Shown: positions 1 through 10,900 of the stretch, one piece after another
Position numbering within the stretch: position 1 is the stretch's first letter
How the letters are laid out: each line of letters opens with the position of its first letter
Origin: a virus
Reading direction: 5' to 3' (one strand)
Virus record (IMG/VR): IMGVR_UViG_3300020180_000010
Span: 60,348 to 124,347 of that record
Length of the DNA stretch: 64,000 nt
Made by a program: the position numbers and the translations under genes
Notes under the pieces: generated by a model
What the model saw: only the letters and a program-made list of their open reading frames with translations
Told to the model about the DNA's origin: nothing
Database searches by the model: none

Positions 1-934
1 TAGCGAAATTTAGAGACGCTTGCGCCAGAGGTATATTGGTGGGCGAAAAATCAATCGCCAACTGCGGAACAATATCCGTACTACAGGCTACGCTGGATTG
101 AAGCGCATACAGACTCAATACTAAATCACCTGTCCAGCTTAGATCGCTCGGAGTTACATCGTTTTCAACAGATAAAAGAACTGTTATCTTTTGAATGTTA
201 TTGCTGGTAGCTGCAAATTTCTGCCCAATCTGCGTCACGACATCGTTTCGTGGTAGCTTCCGAAGCTGACGATAGCTCGTTGATATGCCGAGACTATCAA
301 CGTTGTATCCGGGTACTGCTGCTTGTAAGAGCGTGAATAGTGAGCTGTAAGCCGGGTCAATAAAAAAATCTCTGAAAAATAAATTAGGCTCGATGTCCTG
401 GGCTAATGATTTTGCATCCCTGGATACCGAAACCGGTGATGACTCACGAATCAGTACTGTACCGCCTAGATTAAATGATTTATCTTCCGCTCCTAATAAA
501 TCATTAAACAGTATCGAGACTATATGTATATAATGTTTTGATGTTGTTTGTTTTTCATTCTTTTTAAATACAAATGTATCGTATTGAATATTATTATTAA
601 GATCCAATCCTATCACGCATACTTTAACGGTTTTCTTTCCAAAAACAGCAGATCTGCTCAGTTCTACTTCCAGCTGTACTCCGGTTTGAGTATCAGATGG
701 TTGCTTCTGCGTCAGAATGGGTTTCCCATCCAGCAGACCTACGGTGAGGCTTGAGTCGAAAAGAACGGGCTGAGAAAGAACCGCCGGAAGGATTCCGGAA
801 CCAAAATGGTTCTGGATGGTGGCGGAATTAATCTGATCGTTAAAAGTTTGTTCGTCTAGAAGATCATTCGAATCTACCTGTTGTGAATCAAACCACGTAT
901 TTTGAAAAGCTGAAACAGGTAGTCTTTTTGTCAT
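1..934 (-). CDS. Virion structural protein, N-terminal part (runs off left edge)
   Basis: An uninterrupted frame of about 311 codons opens with ATG at 934 (MTKRLPVSAFQNTWFDSQQ) and is still open at base 1, so the C terminus is outside the window. No family was recognised. The visible part is rich in beta-prone stretches and polar residues, has no membrane segment and no signal peptide, and looks like the proteins around it. It lies just downstream of the giant LamG protein and the baseplate wedge genes in the same orientation, with a gap of under 40 bases. A baseplate or fibre-attachment role is inferred from position only. Confidence 0.7.
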   Translation of the reverse strand, partial: MTKRLPVSAFQNTWFDSQQVDSNDLLDEQTFNDQINSATIQNHFGSGILPAVLSQPVLFDSSLTVGLLDGKPILTQKQPSDTQTGVQLEVELSRSAVFGKKTVKVCVIGLDLNNNIQYDTFVFKKNEKQTTSKHYIHIVSILFNDLLGAEDKSFNLGGTVLIRESSPVSVSRDAKSLAQDIEPNLFFRDFFIDPAYSSLFTLLQAAVPGYNVDSLGISTSYRQLRKLPRNDVVTQIGQKFAATSNNIQKITVLLSVENDVTPSDLSWTGDLVLSLYALQSSVACSTDIVPQLAIDFSPTNIPLAQASLNFA

Positions 935-972
935 GATGGTCTCGGATCAATGCGTCGTGCCGATATTGGATC

Positions 973-3900
973 TTACTTATAGCTAATAAATACTCTAGAA
1001 TTGGCTGGTTTTAAAGTTTTGATCAATGCTTCCAACACCTCCCGTACACGATCGCTATTCCGTACTATATCAAAACTGTCAATAATTCCAAGAGAAAAAT
1101 CAAATAAACCAAAATCTTTATTTTTTAAGAGTGCAAAATCAGTATTTTTTTCAAGTAAACTATCTTGATCTAAAAGATATGTTGTGAAAAGATCCGTCGT
1201 AACGGGATACGCAGCGTTTATATTTTTATTATAATGAACATCAATAGATTCGCCAAACGCCAAATATGTTGGCCTGGCCGTATTGCTGATTCTTAAATTA
1301 TCCAACAAACATCCTGCCATGAATTGACCCGTATGATCCGAACCCACTACAAATTCATTTATCGGATCTCTAAAGTTAATATTTGCTGATATGTTGCCTC
1401 CTCCCACAAAAGACTGACCCAGAACATAATTTTGACCAAATAATAAACCAGAACCGAACAAAATATTACCCCGTTCGAACCCATCCACAAAAAGTCTTAT
1501 CTGGTCTATATTCTTACCTTGATTAAATCGCCAAACCGCTTTAACTCTATGCCAAGTACCCTGTGACCAAAATATCGGAACTTGTATTTTATAATCAGTT
1601 CCGTTCGCACGTACCAAGAAATTTAAAAACCCATAAGGATCCTTAAATATACTTAACCTGTCTCCCTTTAATCCATTCGGAACATACGTTACCGAACATA
1701 GTTCTTCATGCCGTGGTAATGGCCTTTTTAGCTTTATTGTATTTCCCTGTACGGTCCCGCCTCCGGTAAAATAATCCATAACCAAACCATTTTTAGGCTT
1801 GACACTCAGAACATTCGACGCCGTACCCTTGATTTTGACAGTTGTTGAATTAATACTTACGGTCTCTTCTGTCTGGATTCCCGTGGCATCGAAATAAAAA
1901 CGATACGCTGGATCTTTAAATGTATCGATCAGCGGTGATACCCAGAACTCAATCGTCCCGTCTGTCTTTGTATTAAGAATTCCATCATTCTGTACAATAA
2001 ATGGCTTGTCACGAAGCGATAGACTCTGCCCAAATGTTTCATTTGGACTCCTTCCGGCCTGGATAACTCCATGCTTTCGAAATACATAATAATCAGCAGC
2101 ATTGCTGAGAGTCGTTTCATCCAGATGCAACAATACAAGTGTTGTACTGGTTTTGGAAAGCTGTTTTACCTGATTGTATTGCTTAGTAATGTTTCCATTT
2201 ATACTTTCTTTGCCGATCTCGCCGATCCTGGTATCGGTCATGATGATTGATTTTATTTGAATTTCATCAAGAATTGCATTTGCCTGCAATTTACCATTTA
2301 GATCAGATCCGAAATAGATGTTACCATGGACCGGATCCATTCGGATCGGTATGTATGATTCATAATCAAATTCATACTGGCCTTTAGTTAACGCGTATGG
2401 TTGTTTAGGCTGATCCGCTCGTTCAAACGTAAAGAACCCGTTCTGTAGACCTGAACGTTCCGTCGTGACGTTTAGAATCTGATACGTCGCTCCGCTGAAC
2501 GCGCTGATCGTACCATCCACAACTGCTGTTTTTCGATCTTCAGTTACCGACAGTACACGGTAATAACCTGCCGGACCTGCCGTAAAGATTTGAATATAGT
2601 TACCAACATCAATGCTGGAAAAATTACCATTCGGATCCGTAACAGTATTGCCACTTCCGGATAATGTCGTTCCGAGAAATACTTGATAAGAAAAACGAAT
2701 CACCGGAACCAAAGTGCTATTTTCAGCCGTAGTGATACTGTATCGCTCACGCACCGCCACGACACCCGCAGGAATCGCTAAATCAATCGGCTTGACCGTT
2801 ACAGATATTCCCTGTACTGAATTGTATTTATTTACAGTATAGAGATATGTATTACTATTGAAGGTAAGGATCTCGGAAGTCGGTGTGATCCCGACCATTC
2901 CGGAAACTGTAATCGTTACCGGAACTGACCAATCTACATTGGACCCGCTCCAATTTACCTGAAGTGTTCTGCCGGTATCCGACAATACTGGCTGATCCGG
3001 TAGGATTGTACTGGATACGAAGCTTCCAAGATTAACGGTACTGTTATCTGGACCGATAACAGTACTCGCGAGTAGTATTTTAAATATCTTGACATCATCC
3101 AGACTGATCGGCGGAGGAAGTCTCGTAGCCAAAACATTTTGTGTATCTGACCAACAATAATAAGACTGTCGGTTTCGTCTGAAATTCAGACCAAATGATT
3201 TGATCCGTACCAAGTCTCCTTGCTTCCCACCATTCAGCAATACAAGATTCGGCTGTAACGTACCATCGTTCGCCAGTATTCTTTCGATTCGGTAATATGG
3301 TATTATAGCTCTTATGCCGGGAATTTCTTGATCCGTATCCTTATAAAGGTAAAAAAGTAAAGATGTTCCGGTAGGAGGAGGTCTATTCAGTTTCAAATAC
3401 CCAGCCGCGACCTTCGTAACAACATAATGCGGAGCTGCACCGATCGTCTCGATCCGTACCAAATCTCCAACCTCAACTCCAACAATAATGAAATTTGTGG
3501 AACTGGATGCGATATATTCTGAATTCGTAACAACACCATCTGTATTGCTGAAATAAGAATGTAGAAGTGTTACGGCGATATTCTTATAGGCATCAATTTT
3601 GGTGCTAACTGGTATAGTTGTACGGTTTACGCAGTATTGTCCTTGCGTGATGCTGGCAGGCATGACTCCAGATAGAGTTAGTTGATTTCCCGACACCGCA
3701 AGAATCGTATACCCGTTCTGATTGAATCCTGATTCTTCAATAAACAGCGTATCTCCGGGCAGGATCGCGGCAGCACTGAAGCTCTGTCCCGCCAGAACGA
3801 CAGATGTTCCACCGGTTGTAACGAGATCGATTCCCGATATAACGGGTCTCGGAAGAATGCTCGTTATCTCTTCAGGATTGAGTGCTCTGAACTTTCTTCC

Positions 3901-6900
3901 AAAATCAAGAGGGATTCTTTCTCCGTACCGAATAATGTTAGGAGTCTCGAAACCGTCTATAAATAGATGAAGTTCATCTTGTTGGTTTGTTGAATTGAGT
4001 ATCCAGGAAGCAGCGACATGATGCCGTTCATTTCGTTTCCACTGGCTAACATCGGCGCTTACCTGAAATGTACCGCCTTCACGGTCCCGAACCTTGAAAA
4101 CCAAATACCCAGAAGGGTCTTTCAATATTGAAATTCTATTACGGTTGGGATCTTTACCCGCATCCATAACGTAATGATTCTGATCCGCAACGAAGGTTAT
4201 TCCTTGATGAGGATGATTCTGAATATTGAAATATATTACGTTGCTACCGCTGGTAATGCTTGTTGTATTGAGATCCTGGTCTCCCCAAGCTTTAACATCG
4301 AAATATTCACCATTTGTTTGGATTTTGATTTCATAGCTTGAAACGGATGGTGTGCCGAGGGCATCCACAACATCAACGAACCATCTTAAAAATGTTGATG
4401 ATCTTGCGTATCCATCATCATAACCGTCTTCATATCCATCACGAATATTTGTTTCGCGATCAAGATATATATAGACTCCAGGTTTATTTTTGTTAGGAAG
4501 GCCCAGCGGAGAGATTTTTTCTAAATCCGTTCCACGCTTAGAAACTTTAAATGAATTTCCCGATACCAATGTAGGATGGTATTCTCCAGAACCCAAGAAT
4601 ATCTCTGATGGATTTATAATATTTCCATCTTTTTTGATCGTTATGGTGAGTTCAGCATCGTTATCAATTCCGTCCCACTGAGGAATGATCCAAGAAGAAA
4701 ATGTCCCTTCTTCAAGTCTAAGATTTGAAGATTCCGGGAGAGAAATTGTCTGGCCTGGATCATCCATAAGGATTCCATTGCCATATTTACCTTTGACACG
4801 TTTCAATTCACCTGTTGTGGTGATGGGTCCGGGATAGAGGAATGAATTCCCGAGAGACCAATTTTCAAATACGCTTTCATCAAGATCCGGCACTACATGC
4901 GTGATGATCTTAACGATCTGCTTCATCGCTTCAACCGTTGGCCCCTTTATGAAGCTGCTAAAAGCTGCCTGTATGGACTCTCGATACCGCTCTCGATCAA
5001 ATGTATTGTCGAAGACGTTGAGTAACGGGATATCTATCAATGAACCAAAGTTCTTTAACAAAGCATCGCGTAACGCACCTACTCTGTACGTAACATAATA
5101 CTCATCACCCTCGACCAATGCCGTAGAGGTTCGGAAATCTATTTGATTTTCACCATATTCGTAACTTATAATTATTTCATCAGCCAGATACGTATAATCT
5201 ATATATTGATCGCCTCGATTATAATCTAATATAATTCGTGAAAGATCATTAATTGTGAGCGTGGCCTTCACCACGACTCCGTCACCCACGGCAGGACTGT
5301 TGATTCCTGGCAGCTTTAGTTTGACAGGTCTTCCCAGTATAACGGTTCCGGATCCATTCCATAATTCAGCTGAATCGGATATACGGATCACAGAATACGA
5401 AACCGTAATATTGGGAGGGGTTACCGTGAGATTCAAAGGAACCGTTACAATAAGATCTGCACCAGACTGTTCAACCGTCTTGGAAGACGTGATGACTTTG
5501 CTATTTAGCTGGATCTCTTTTTCTGAAAACGTAACAGAATCAGAAAAATTAATCGGATCAGGATTGGTCTGAAGATCATTATATTCAAACAATCCTCTTA
5601 TGAATGAAATATTATTGTTAACCCGTGGATCCAGCACTGCATTTACAAATGCACCGATCCTCCCCGATACAACCTGGTACGGAAGTCTTGTACCGCTCAA
5701 TACATGATATTGTTCATCCGATACATCAAAAGATGCCGGAAGGATACTGTCCTCCCCGAATGACGCATAATCAAATTCTTTGTCTTTCGGATCAAATATA
5801 TTTCTTTGGTAAAACAAAGAAACGGGATTGATTACGTGAGGATAGATAGGATTGATTTGTGAAAGTTTATACGATACAGATCCGATATCAAATGTCTGAG
5901 CCGAACTCACGACAACATAAACAATACCGTTTAGATAATCTATCTGATACTGCCCGATCGTATTGAACCGATTAAGATTGACAGTCAGGTTGATATCTTG
6001 ACTGAAATACATTTCTTTGACAAAGATATTAGTATCGGAGAAATGAACCGATGTATTGATGCTTGAGCCGATACAGTCTTCAGTCGCGGCAATGATATTG
6101 TTATTTTGTAGGGCGATTTTCAGGACTCTCAGCCCGCTTACGTTTAATTCTTGTAGAATAAATAATAATTCATTCAGCTGATCATGATAACTGACTCGTT
6201 CATGTGTGGCACCTTTTAGCTCCGGAGGGGTGCTGGCATTAAAGTATATGACGTCTTGATTCCATCGAACCGGAGTATAGACGAGACCTTTGGTTTCATT
6301 GAAAATTCTAAAAACGTTCGTTACGGGAGCATTCCTGACCTTCACCGCATTGAGTGTCGGAAGAAGTCTATTCTGGACACGTTCCGCCAATGCTTCTTCA
6401 TGCACCGCTGCTGCAAAATCCTGCCCCGGAATCAATGTCTCTTCATACGTGAATGAGATCTTGGCTTCCAGATCAACCAATTCTCTATCTGGTAACGGCG
6501 CCACATCATACGTAGATTCGTCATACACGTAATCAATAAGTGGCTCGAAAGTTCTGAGATAGGTATAGCTCGCCAGTGGAGGTGTGGCTCCGGTACCCTC
6601 GTTACGACTGGTAGCTCCGAATACATAAACAGTTCCGGAAACGTAATCTACACTGTATTCGCCTATTTTTGTCGGAAGTGCTTCAAAAGAAAATGTTAGC
6701 TCGGTTGAAAATGCCGGATGTGTTTTGGTTAATGTTGGAAATTCATTCGCGTCCAGAAACTTTACTCCATTACTGACTGGACTGATTCCGGCATCCGTAA
6801 CGATATGGGAGTTTTTAATATTAAATATCGTAAGTAATGGCTCGATAACCTCACGAACCGTCTTAACAGTTTTAGTTACGGTGACAGAAGAAGAATCTAT

Positions 6901-7902
6901 TATTTTACCTAAATTTTTATATTTATACTTTACTCTTACTTTTGCTACATTTTTTAATGTAAAATATTGTTGTTCAGTAAGTAATTCGGAAAGTTTAAAT
7001 TGATTAGAGTTTAGAGTTAGATATTTAGATGCATGTTCTGTATCGTACCGATCATCCAGTGCCAGATAACCTAATTTACTAATATCATAATCAAAAAAAG
7101 AGTTACCGTTTCCCAGTATATCATTATACAGGAACGTTAATCTTTCAAGCTTAATAACAGGTGAATGTTTCAGAGTAACGATAAAATCATTTATATTGAA
7201 AGTACCTGCGGTATCGGTAGAGCTGAGTGTCAGGTCTTCTTCGGCATTTTCTTGCTGAAGGCTTATTAATGAATCGGAAAATACCGTAGTGATGTTGGCC
7301 AGGACCGGAGATATAGATTTCCTTTTACCAACACGAAGAATTTGATACGCACCTTCTTCATCCAAACGATCAAACGGGCCTGATTCGCGTGTTTTCAGCT
7401 CATCCACAACTAATTTAGTCAGATAATTTTCATTTTTTAGCTGACGAATATCCGCAAGCGCTTTATTAAGAAGTCCAGCCTGACTCTCAATAGCCTGACT
7501 GACAATCGTTCCATCATCAATATCGTAGATCTGTTCCCTCAGCAATGCTTTCATATTTTTAATGAAAGGATTGCTTGAATCTTGAGGAGAGCGTATTAAA
7601 GAGGCATTATTTTTACCGTCTTCGATCAAAAATGCTGTTCCGTTAACATTTTTGAACTTTGAAAGATCGGTAGATATGAATTCTATTTTGTATTCTATCT
7701 CTGGCGTCAGAGGCAAACACAGTATGTCAAGAGTTGAGCCGCTCACCACTACCGATTGAACCATAACCGGTGGTACGGAGGTTATTTGAGGCGTTATTTT
7801 GACGTTCTCAACCAACAAACCTGGCGTGAGGTTATCGCTGAAACTTACCGTAAGTGTCGTGTTGGATAGAACATTAACCTGTTTGAGTCTTAAATTTGCC
7901 AT
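973..7902 (-). CDS. Giant tail-tip/baseplate protein with two LamG-type lectin folds
   Basis: This 2309-residue protein begins at ATG 7902, preceded by AAGG eight bases upstream. Two regions look like concanavalin A/LamG jelly rolls. One is at about residues 1045-1330 (EGTFSSWIIPQW, then HHVAASW and LHLFIDGFE). The other is at about 1905-2215 (DGTIEFWVSPL, then GTWHRVKAVWRF and IRLFVDGFERGN). The W-HHV-W/lhvDG signature is typical of LamG-like folds, which often bind glycans. The remainder is a chain of beta modules. One of these (SAELWNGSGTV) also occurs in the neighbouring baseplate J-like protein. Three DGY triplets sit together near residue 1155. It follows the wedge gene by 10 bases in the same operon. 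A host-surface-binding role in the baseplate is inferred. Confidence 0.7.
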   Translation of the reverse strand: MANLRLKQVNVLSNTTLTVSFSDNLTPGLLVENVKITPQITSVPPVMVQSVVVSGSTLDILCLPLTPEIEYKIEFISTDLSKFKNVNGTAFLIEDGKNNASLIRSPQDSSNPFIKNMKALLREQIYDIDDGTIVSQAIESQAGLLNKALADIRQLKNENYLTKLVVDELKTRESGPFDRLDEEGAYQILRVGKRKSISPVLANITTVFSDSLISLQQENAEEDLTLSSTDTAGTFNINDFIVTLKHSPVIKLERLTFLYNDILGNGNSFFDYDISKLGYLALDDRYDTEHASKYLTLNSNQFKLSELLTEQQYFTLKNVAKVRVKYKYKNLGKIIDSSSVTVTKTVKTVREVIEPLLTIFNIKNSHIVTDAGISPVSNGVKFLDANEFPTLTKTHPAFSTELTFSFEALPTKIGEYSVDYVSGTVYVFGATSRNEGTGATPPLASYTYLRTFEPLIDYVYDESTYDVAPLPDRELVDLEAKISFTYEETLIPGQDFAAAVHEEALAERVQNRLLPTLNAVKVRNAPVTNVFRIFNETKGLVYTPVRWNQDVIYFNASTPPELKGATHERVSYHDQLNELLFILQELNVSGLRVLKIALQNNNIIAATEDCIGSSINTSVHFSDTNIFVKEMYFSQDINLTVNLNRFNTIGQYQIDYLNGIVYVVVSSAQTFDIGSVSYKLSQINPIYPHVINPVSLFYQRNIFDPKDKEFDYASFGEDSILPASFDVSDEQYHVLSGTRLPYQVVSGRIGAFVNAVLDPRVNNNISFIRGLFEYNDLQTNPDPINFSDSVTFSEKEIQLNSKVITSSKTVEQSGADLIVTVPLNLTVTPPNITVSYSVIRISDSAELWNGSGTVILGRPVKLKLPGINSPAVGDGVVVKATLTINDLSRIILDYNRGDQYIDYTYLADEIIISYEYGENQIDFRTSTALVEGDEYYVTYRVGALRDALLKNFGSLIDIPLLNVFDNTFDRERYRESIQAAFSSFIKGPTVEAMKQIVKIITHVVPDLDESVFENWSLGNSFLYPGPITTTGELKRVKGKYGNGILMDDPGQTISLPESSNLRLEEGTFSSWIIPQWDGIDNDAELTITIKKDGNIINPSEIFLGSGEYHPTLVSGNSFKVSKRGTDLEKISPLGLPNKNKPGVYIYLDRETNIRDGYEDGYDDGYARSSTFLRWFVDVVDALGTPSVSSYEIKIQTNGEYFDVKAWGDQDLNTTSITSGSNVIYFNIQNHPHQGITFVADQNHYVMDAGKDPNRNRISILKDPSGYLVFKVRDREGGTFQVSADVSQWKRNERHHVAASWILNSTNQQDELHLFIDGFETPNIIRYGERIPLDFGRKFRALNPEEITSILPRPVISGIDLVTTGGTSVVLAGQSFSAAAILPGDTLFIEESGFNQNGYTILAVSGNQLTLSGVMPASITQGQYCVNRTTIPVSTKIDAYKNIAVTLLHSYFSNTDGVVTNSEYIASSSTNFIIVGVEVGDLVRIETIGAAPHYVVTKVAAGYLKLNRPPPTGTSLLFYLYKDTDQEIPGIRAIIPYYRIERILANDGTLQPNLVLLNGGKQGDLVRIKSFGLNFRRNRQSYYCWSDTQNVLATRLPPPISLDDVKIFKILLASTVIGPDNSTVNLGSFVSSTILPDQPVLSDTGRTLQVNWSGSNVDWSVPVTITVSGMVGITPTSEILTFNSNTYLYTVNKYNSVQGISVTVKPIDLAIPAGVVAVRERYSITTAENSTLVPVIRFSYQVFLGTTLSGSGNTVTDPNGNFSSIDVGNYIQIFTAGPAGYYRVLSVTEDRKTAVVDGTISAFSGATYQILNVTTERSGLQNGFFTFERADQPKQPYALTKGQYEFDYESYIPIRMDPVHGNIYFGSDLNGKLQANAILDEIQIKSIIMTDTRIGEIGKESINGNITKQYNQVKQLSKTSTTLVLLHLDETTLSNAADYYVFRKHGVIQAGRSPNETFGQSLSLRDKPFIVQNDGILNTKTDGTIEFWVSPLIDTFKDPAYRFYFDATGIQTEETVSINSTTVKIKGTASNVLSVKPKNGLVMDYFTGGGTVQGNTIKLKRPLPRHEELCSVTYVPNGLKGDRLSIFKDPYGFLNFLVRANGTDYKIQVPIFWSQGTWHRVKAVWRFNQGKNIDQIRLFVDGFERGNILFGSGLLFGQNYVLGQSFVGGGNISANINFRDPINEFVVGSDHTGQFMAGCLLDNLRISNTARPTYLAFGESIDVHYNKNINAAYPVTTDLFTTYLLDQDSLLEKNTDFALLKNKDFGLFDFSLGIIDSFDIVRNSDRVREVLEALIKTLKPANSRVFISYK

Positions 7903-7912
7903 CTAGCTGACC

Positions 7913-10900
7913 TTATCGGCCCTCCAACACAACCGATACATTATTCGCGACAAAGTATTGATTTCTCTGCGCAGTAATGCTCAAAACTTGCCCTGTCTTG
8001 CCTTCTTGATTGAAGGCCGTGACTCTCACCCGATCAACTCCATCTACGGCACCCGCGACATTCACCATATCCGATGCATCCAGAATATCATTTAGTTTAT
8101 TCGTATTGATCGCTACGATCAATCTATCTCGAACATTCTGCGTGACAGTTGTTCCGGCATTGTTAAATTCTGATTTCAATACAATTGCCAACGTAACATT
8201 AATCTTTATTTCAGAAGCCTGTTTAATCAAAACATCTGAATTGATCGGGCGATTCGTTTCAAGGGTCAAAGTAGTGTCGCCGATCAATCTATTATAGTTA
8301 TATCGTACGAGAATTCTTTCATTTAACTTTGGCGCGGTGTAATTGTAAGTAATTAAGTACCTAGAATTAATTGCAGGCTGGTTTGTCTGGCTGACCGTCA
8401 GCAGAGCATTGGAAATGGTCGTGAATCCGCTCGATACAGCTACTTTATTTATTTGAGCAAAATATTTATTTCCATAAACGGTTCCGTTTCTCGTGAAAAA
8501 TAGATCTTCATGATCATTCGGATCCATATAATAAAACGTAACTCTTACTTTATCACCTATATTTGGAAGATTATTAAGATTATTCGTAGTTGCGGGCAAA
8601 CGTACCTTTAACCCACCAAGCGTCTGATCCGTTATGGATTCATTTGAATAATACAGCGCAGTACGTAATTGGTTACCCAGAACATCATAACTCGTCAGGA
8701 CATCCGTTACTTCCGCCCCAATCACCTCGACTCGTTCCATCTTGACTACCCTGACAATCCCGTAACGGCTACTCAGAGTATCGTTGGAGGTCAAGGAGAG
8801 TGCGGTTCTCAATGCCTCTCCTAGATCCTGAACCAATCCAGAGTCATTGATGGTAAATATAATATCTTTAGCTTTGGTAATGGTGGTGCCGGTAAATGTC
8901 ACGACTCCTTCATTATTTATCTGATCTGATAACGATACCGCGAGTCTCGTTACGGATTGTTTCAATGAAGCCGTACTGAAGTACACCACTAGTACTTTTT
9001 CGTTACCAATGAGCGTTTCCTGAACCGCGTCTGAAAAAGTTAATATGTTTCCGACTACCGTTATATTGGGATCGCTCAGTTCGGAAGCATCGGCAAGATT
9101 CATTACGAATATCTGATTCAGATCTATATTTGATGGAATAGTAAGGCCCGTGAGGATAAACTTACCTGAAGGAGCCAACGTCACATCGGCAATTTCTTTC
9201 GAAATAACATTGCATGCAAACGTAGAAGGCTGGAATCTGGAAAGATCACGTACCTGGTACGTCACCATTACCGATTCATCAACAGTCAAACCTACCTGAC
9301 TAAGATTCAGAATATAGTTAAGATCTGTATCCGTACTAACGGTCCCGGCTCCGTTCCATAATTCTGTCCCGTCAAGTTTGGCTGCCGATACAACATTCGA
9401 GGCTATCAATTCATATTCAGCGCTGGAAAGATCAAGCTTTAAATAATATTGACCTCCAGACGAAAGTGCAATTTTTGCGTGTTGTGATTCAATCAAACAA
9501 GCTGGATTGGATCGGTTACGTACGGTAACCTGATTATGATCATATCCATTACCTTTTCTGATCGCCGGAAGTTCATTCAGTCGGAATGAGAAAAGATCTG
9601 ATATTTCAGCAATATAATTAACTTTTGCCGTAAAAACATTGGGCCCGGAAGGATAATTCTGAACCGGTATCGTAATTAGATTATTATTCAGATTCCCTGT
9701 CAAACCATTTACGATAAATATGTCCTGAACACCGTACGTAACCTGAACGGTCTGACCAGCCTGGGCCGAGGTATCGGTCGGAAGAACCACCGTAACGTCA
9801 TAGAAGATACCGAAACCCGTAACGACTTTGGTGCTCTGAACGCTCCCATCGTTTTGACTGGTTTGGTAAAGTTCTTTTGAAGTATTGAAGATCTTGACCG
9901 AACTAACGGTTTCAAGAGGCATCAATAGCCCCGTCAGGATCACGACTAGTTTTCCTAGATAAACACCGCTCGTTGCGACGGTTACGGTACTGGTTCCGGA
10001 TGAAAAGGCATTTACCGAAATAACCGATGTGATCGGATGGATGGCAGTGCCGCTATAAAATGTTCCGGATGTATTTTTAGTAAAGACTACCGATTCATCC
10101 CTTACAGCATTGCTGAATCCCCAATCCACGCTATCCTGTACGGTTCTTGGATTGGTACGGGTAAATCTTCCGTCATAGTCAACATATGGATCGTATTGTA
10201 CGATCCAAGTATAATCTACCTGAAGGATATCGCTCGGCGAAGGTAGTGTATTTCCAGAAATTTGGATTCTTCCGAGTGTATTGATGGTTCCGGTACCGTT
10301 TAGATTCTGATTCGTTACAGTATAACGTTCTCCCGTCGTGACGTTGAAAACCCTCGTTACACCGGTACATGGAGTATGAAGAAGTGTAATAACAGAACGG
10401 TCCGTCGTGAGTACGGTGCTGTTTTCATTAGTAATTAGAAGATTTTGCTGTAATGCGGGAATCGTCAATACGTCTGTAAACGTAACATTATCCTGACCGT
10501 TGTATTTTCCTTTTACTCTATCTTCCGGAAGATCAGATATCTTATCACTAATCCATACAAATTTATCAAAACCCCAAGGGCTACCCGAATATACACCGGT
10601 ATCCTTAATTAACTCATAATTACCCTGAACTCTACCTAATGAATCAATTGTTTTTTCTTTAAAATTAGATCCGCTTAATGAACCCGTCACTTCCACAATT
10701 TGTTGAGCTGGTTGTGCCGGGAGGGTCTTGGCAGCAATATTATCAATTCTTTTACGATTTACTGTTTTGTTCTCATCACCAACAATTTGACCCAAAACAA
10801 AGTTATTTTTTATATCAGTCGGGTCTCCGCGATTGCTGGCATCACGATAGATAAAGCTATCTACCTGTTCAGCGAGTCTTGTCCCCAGGATAATAATATC

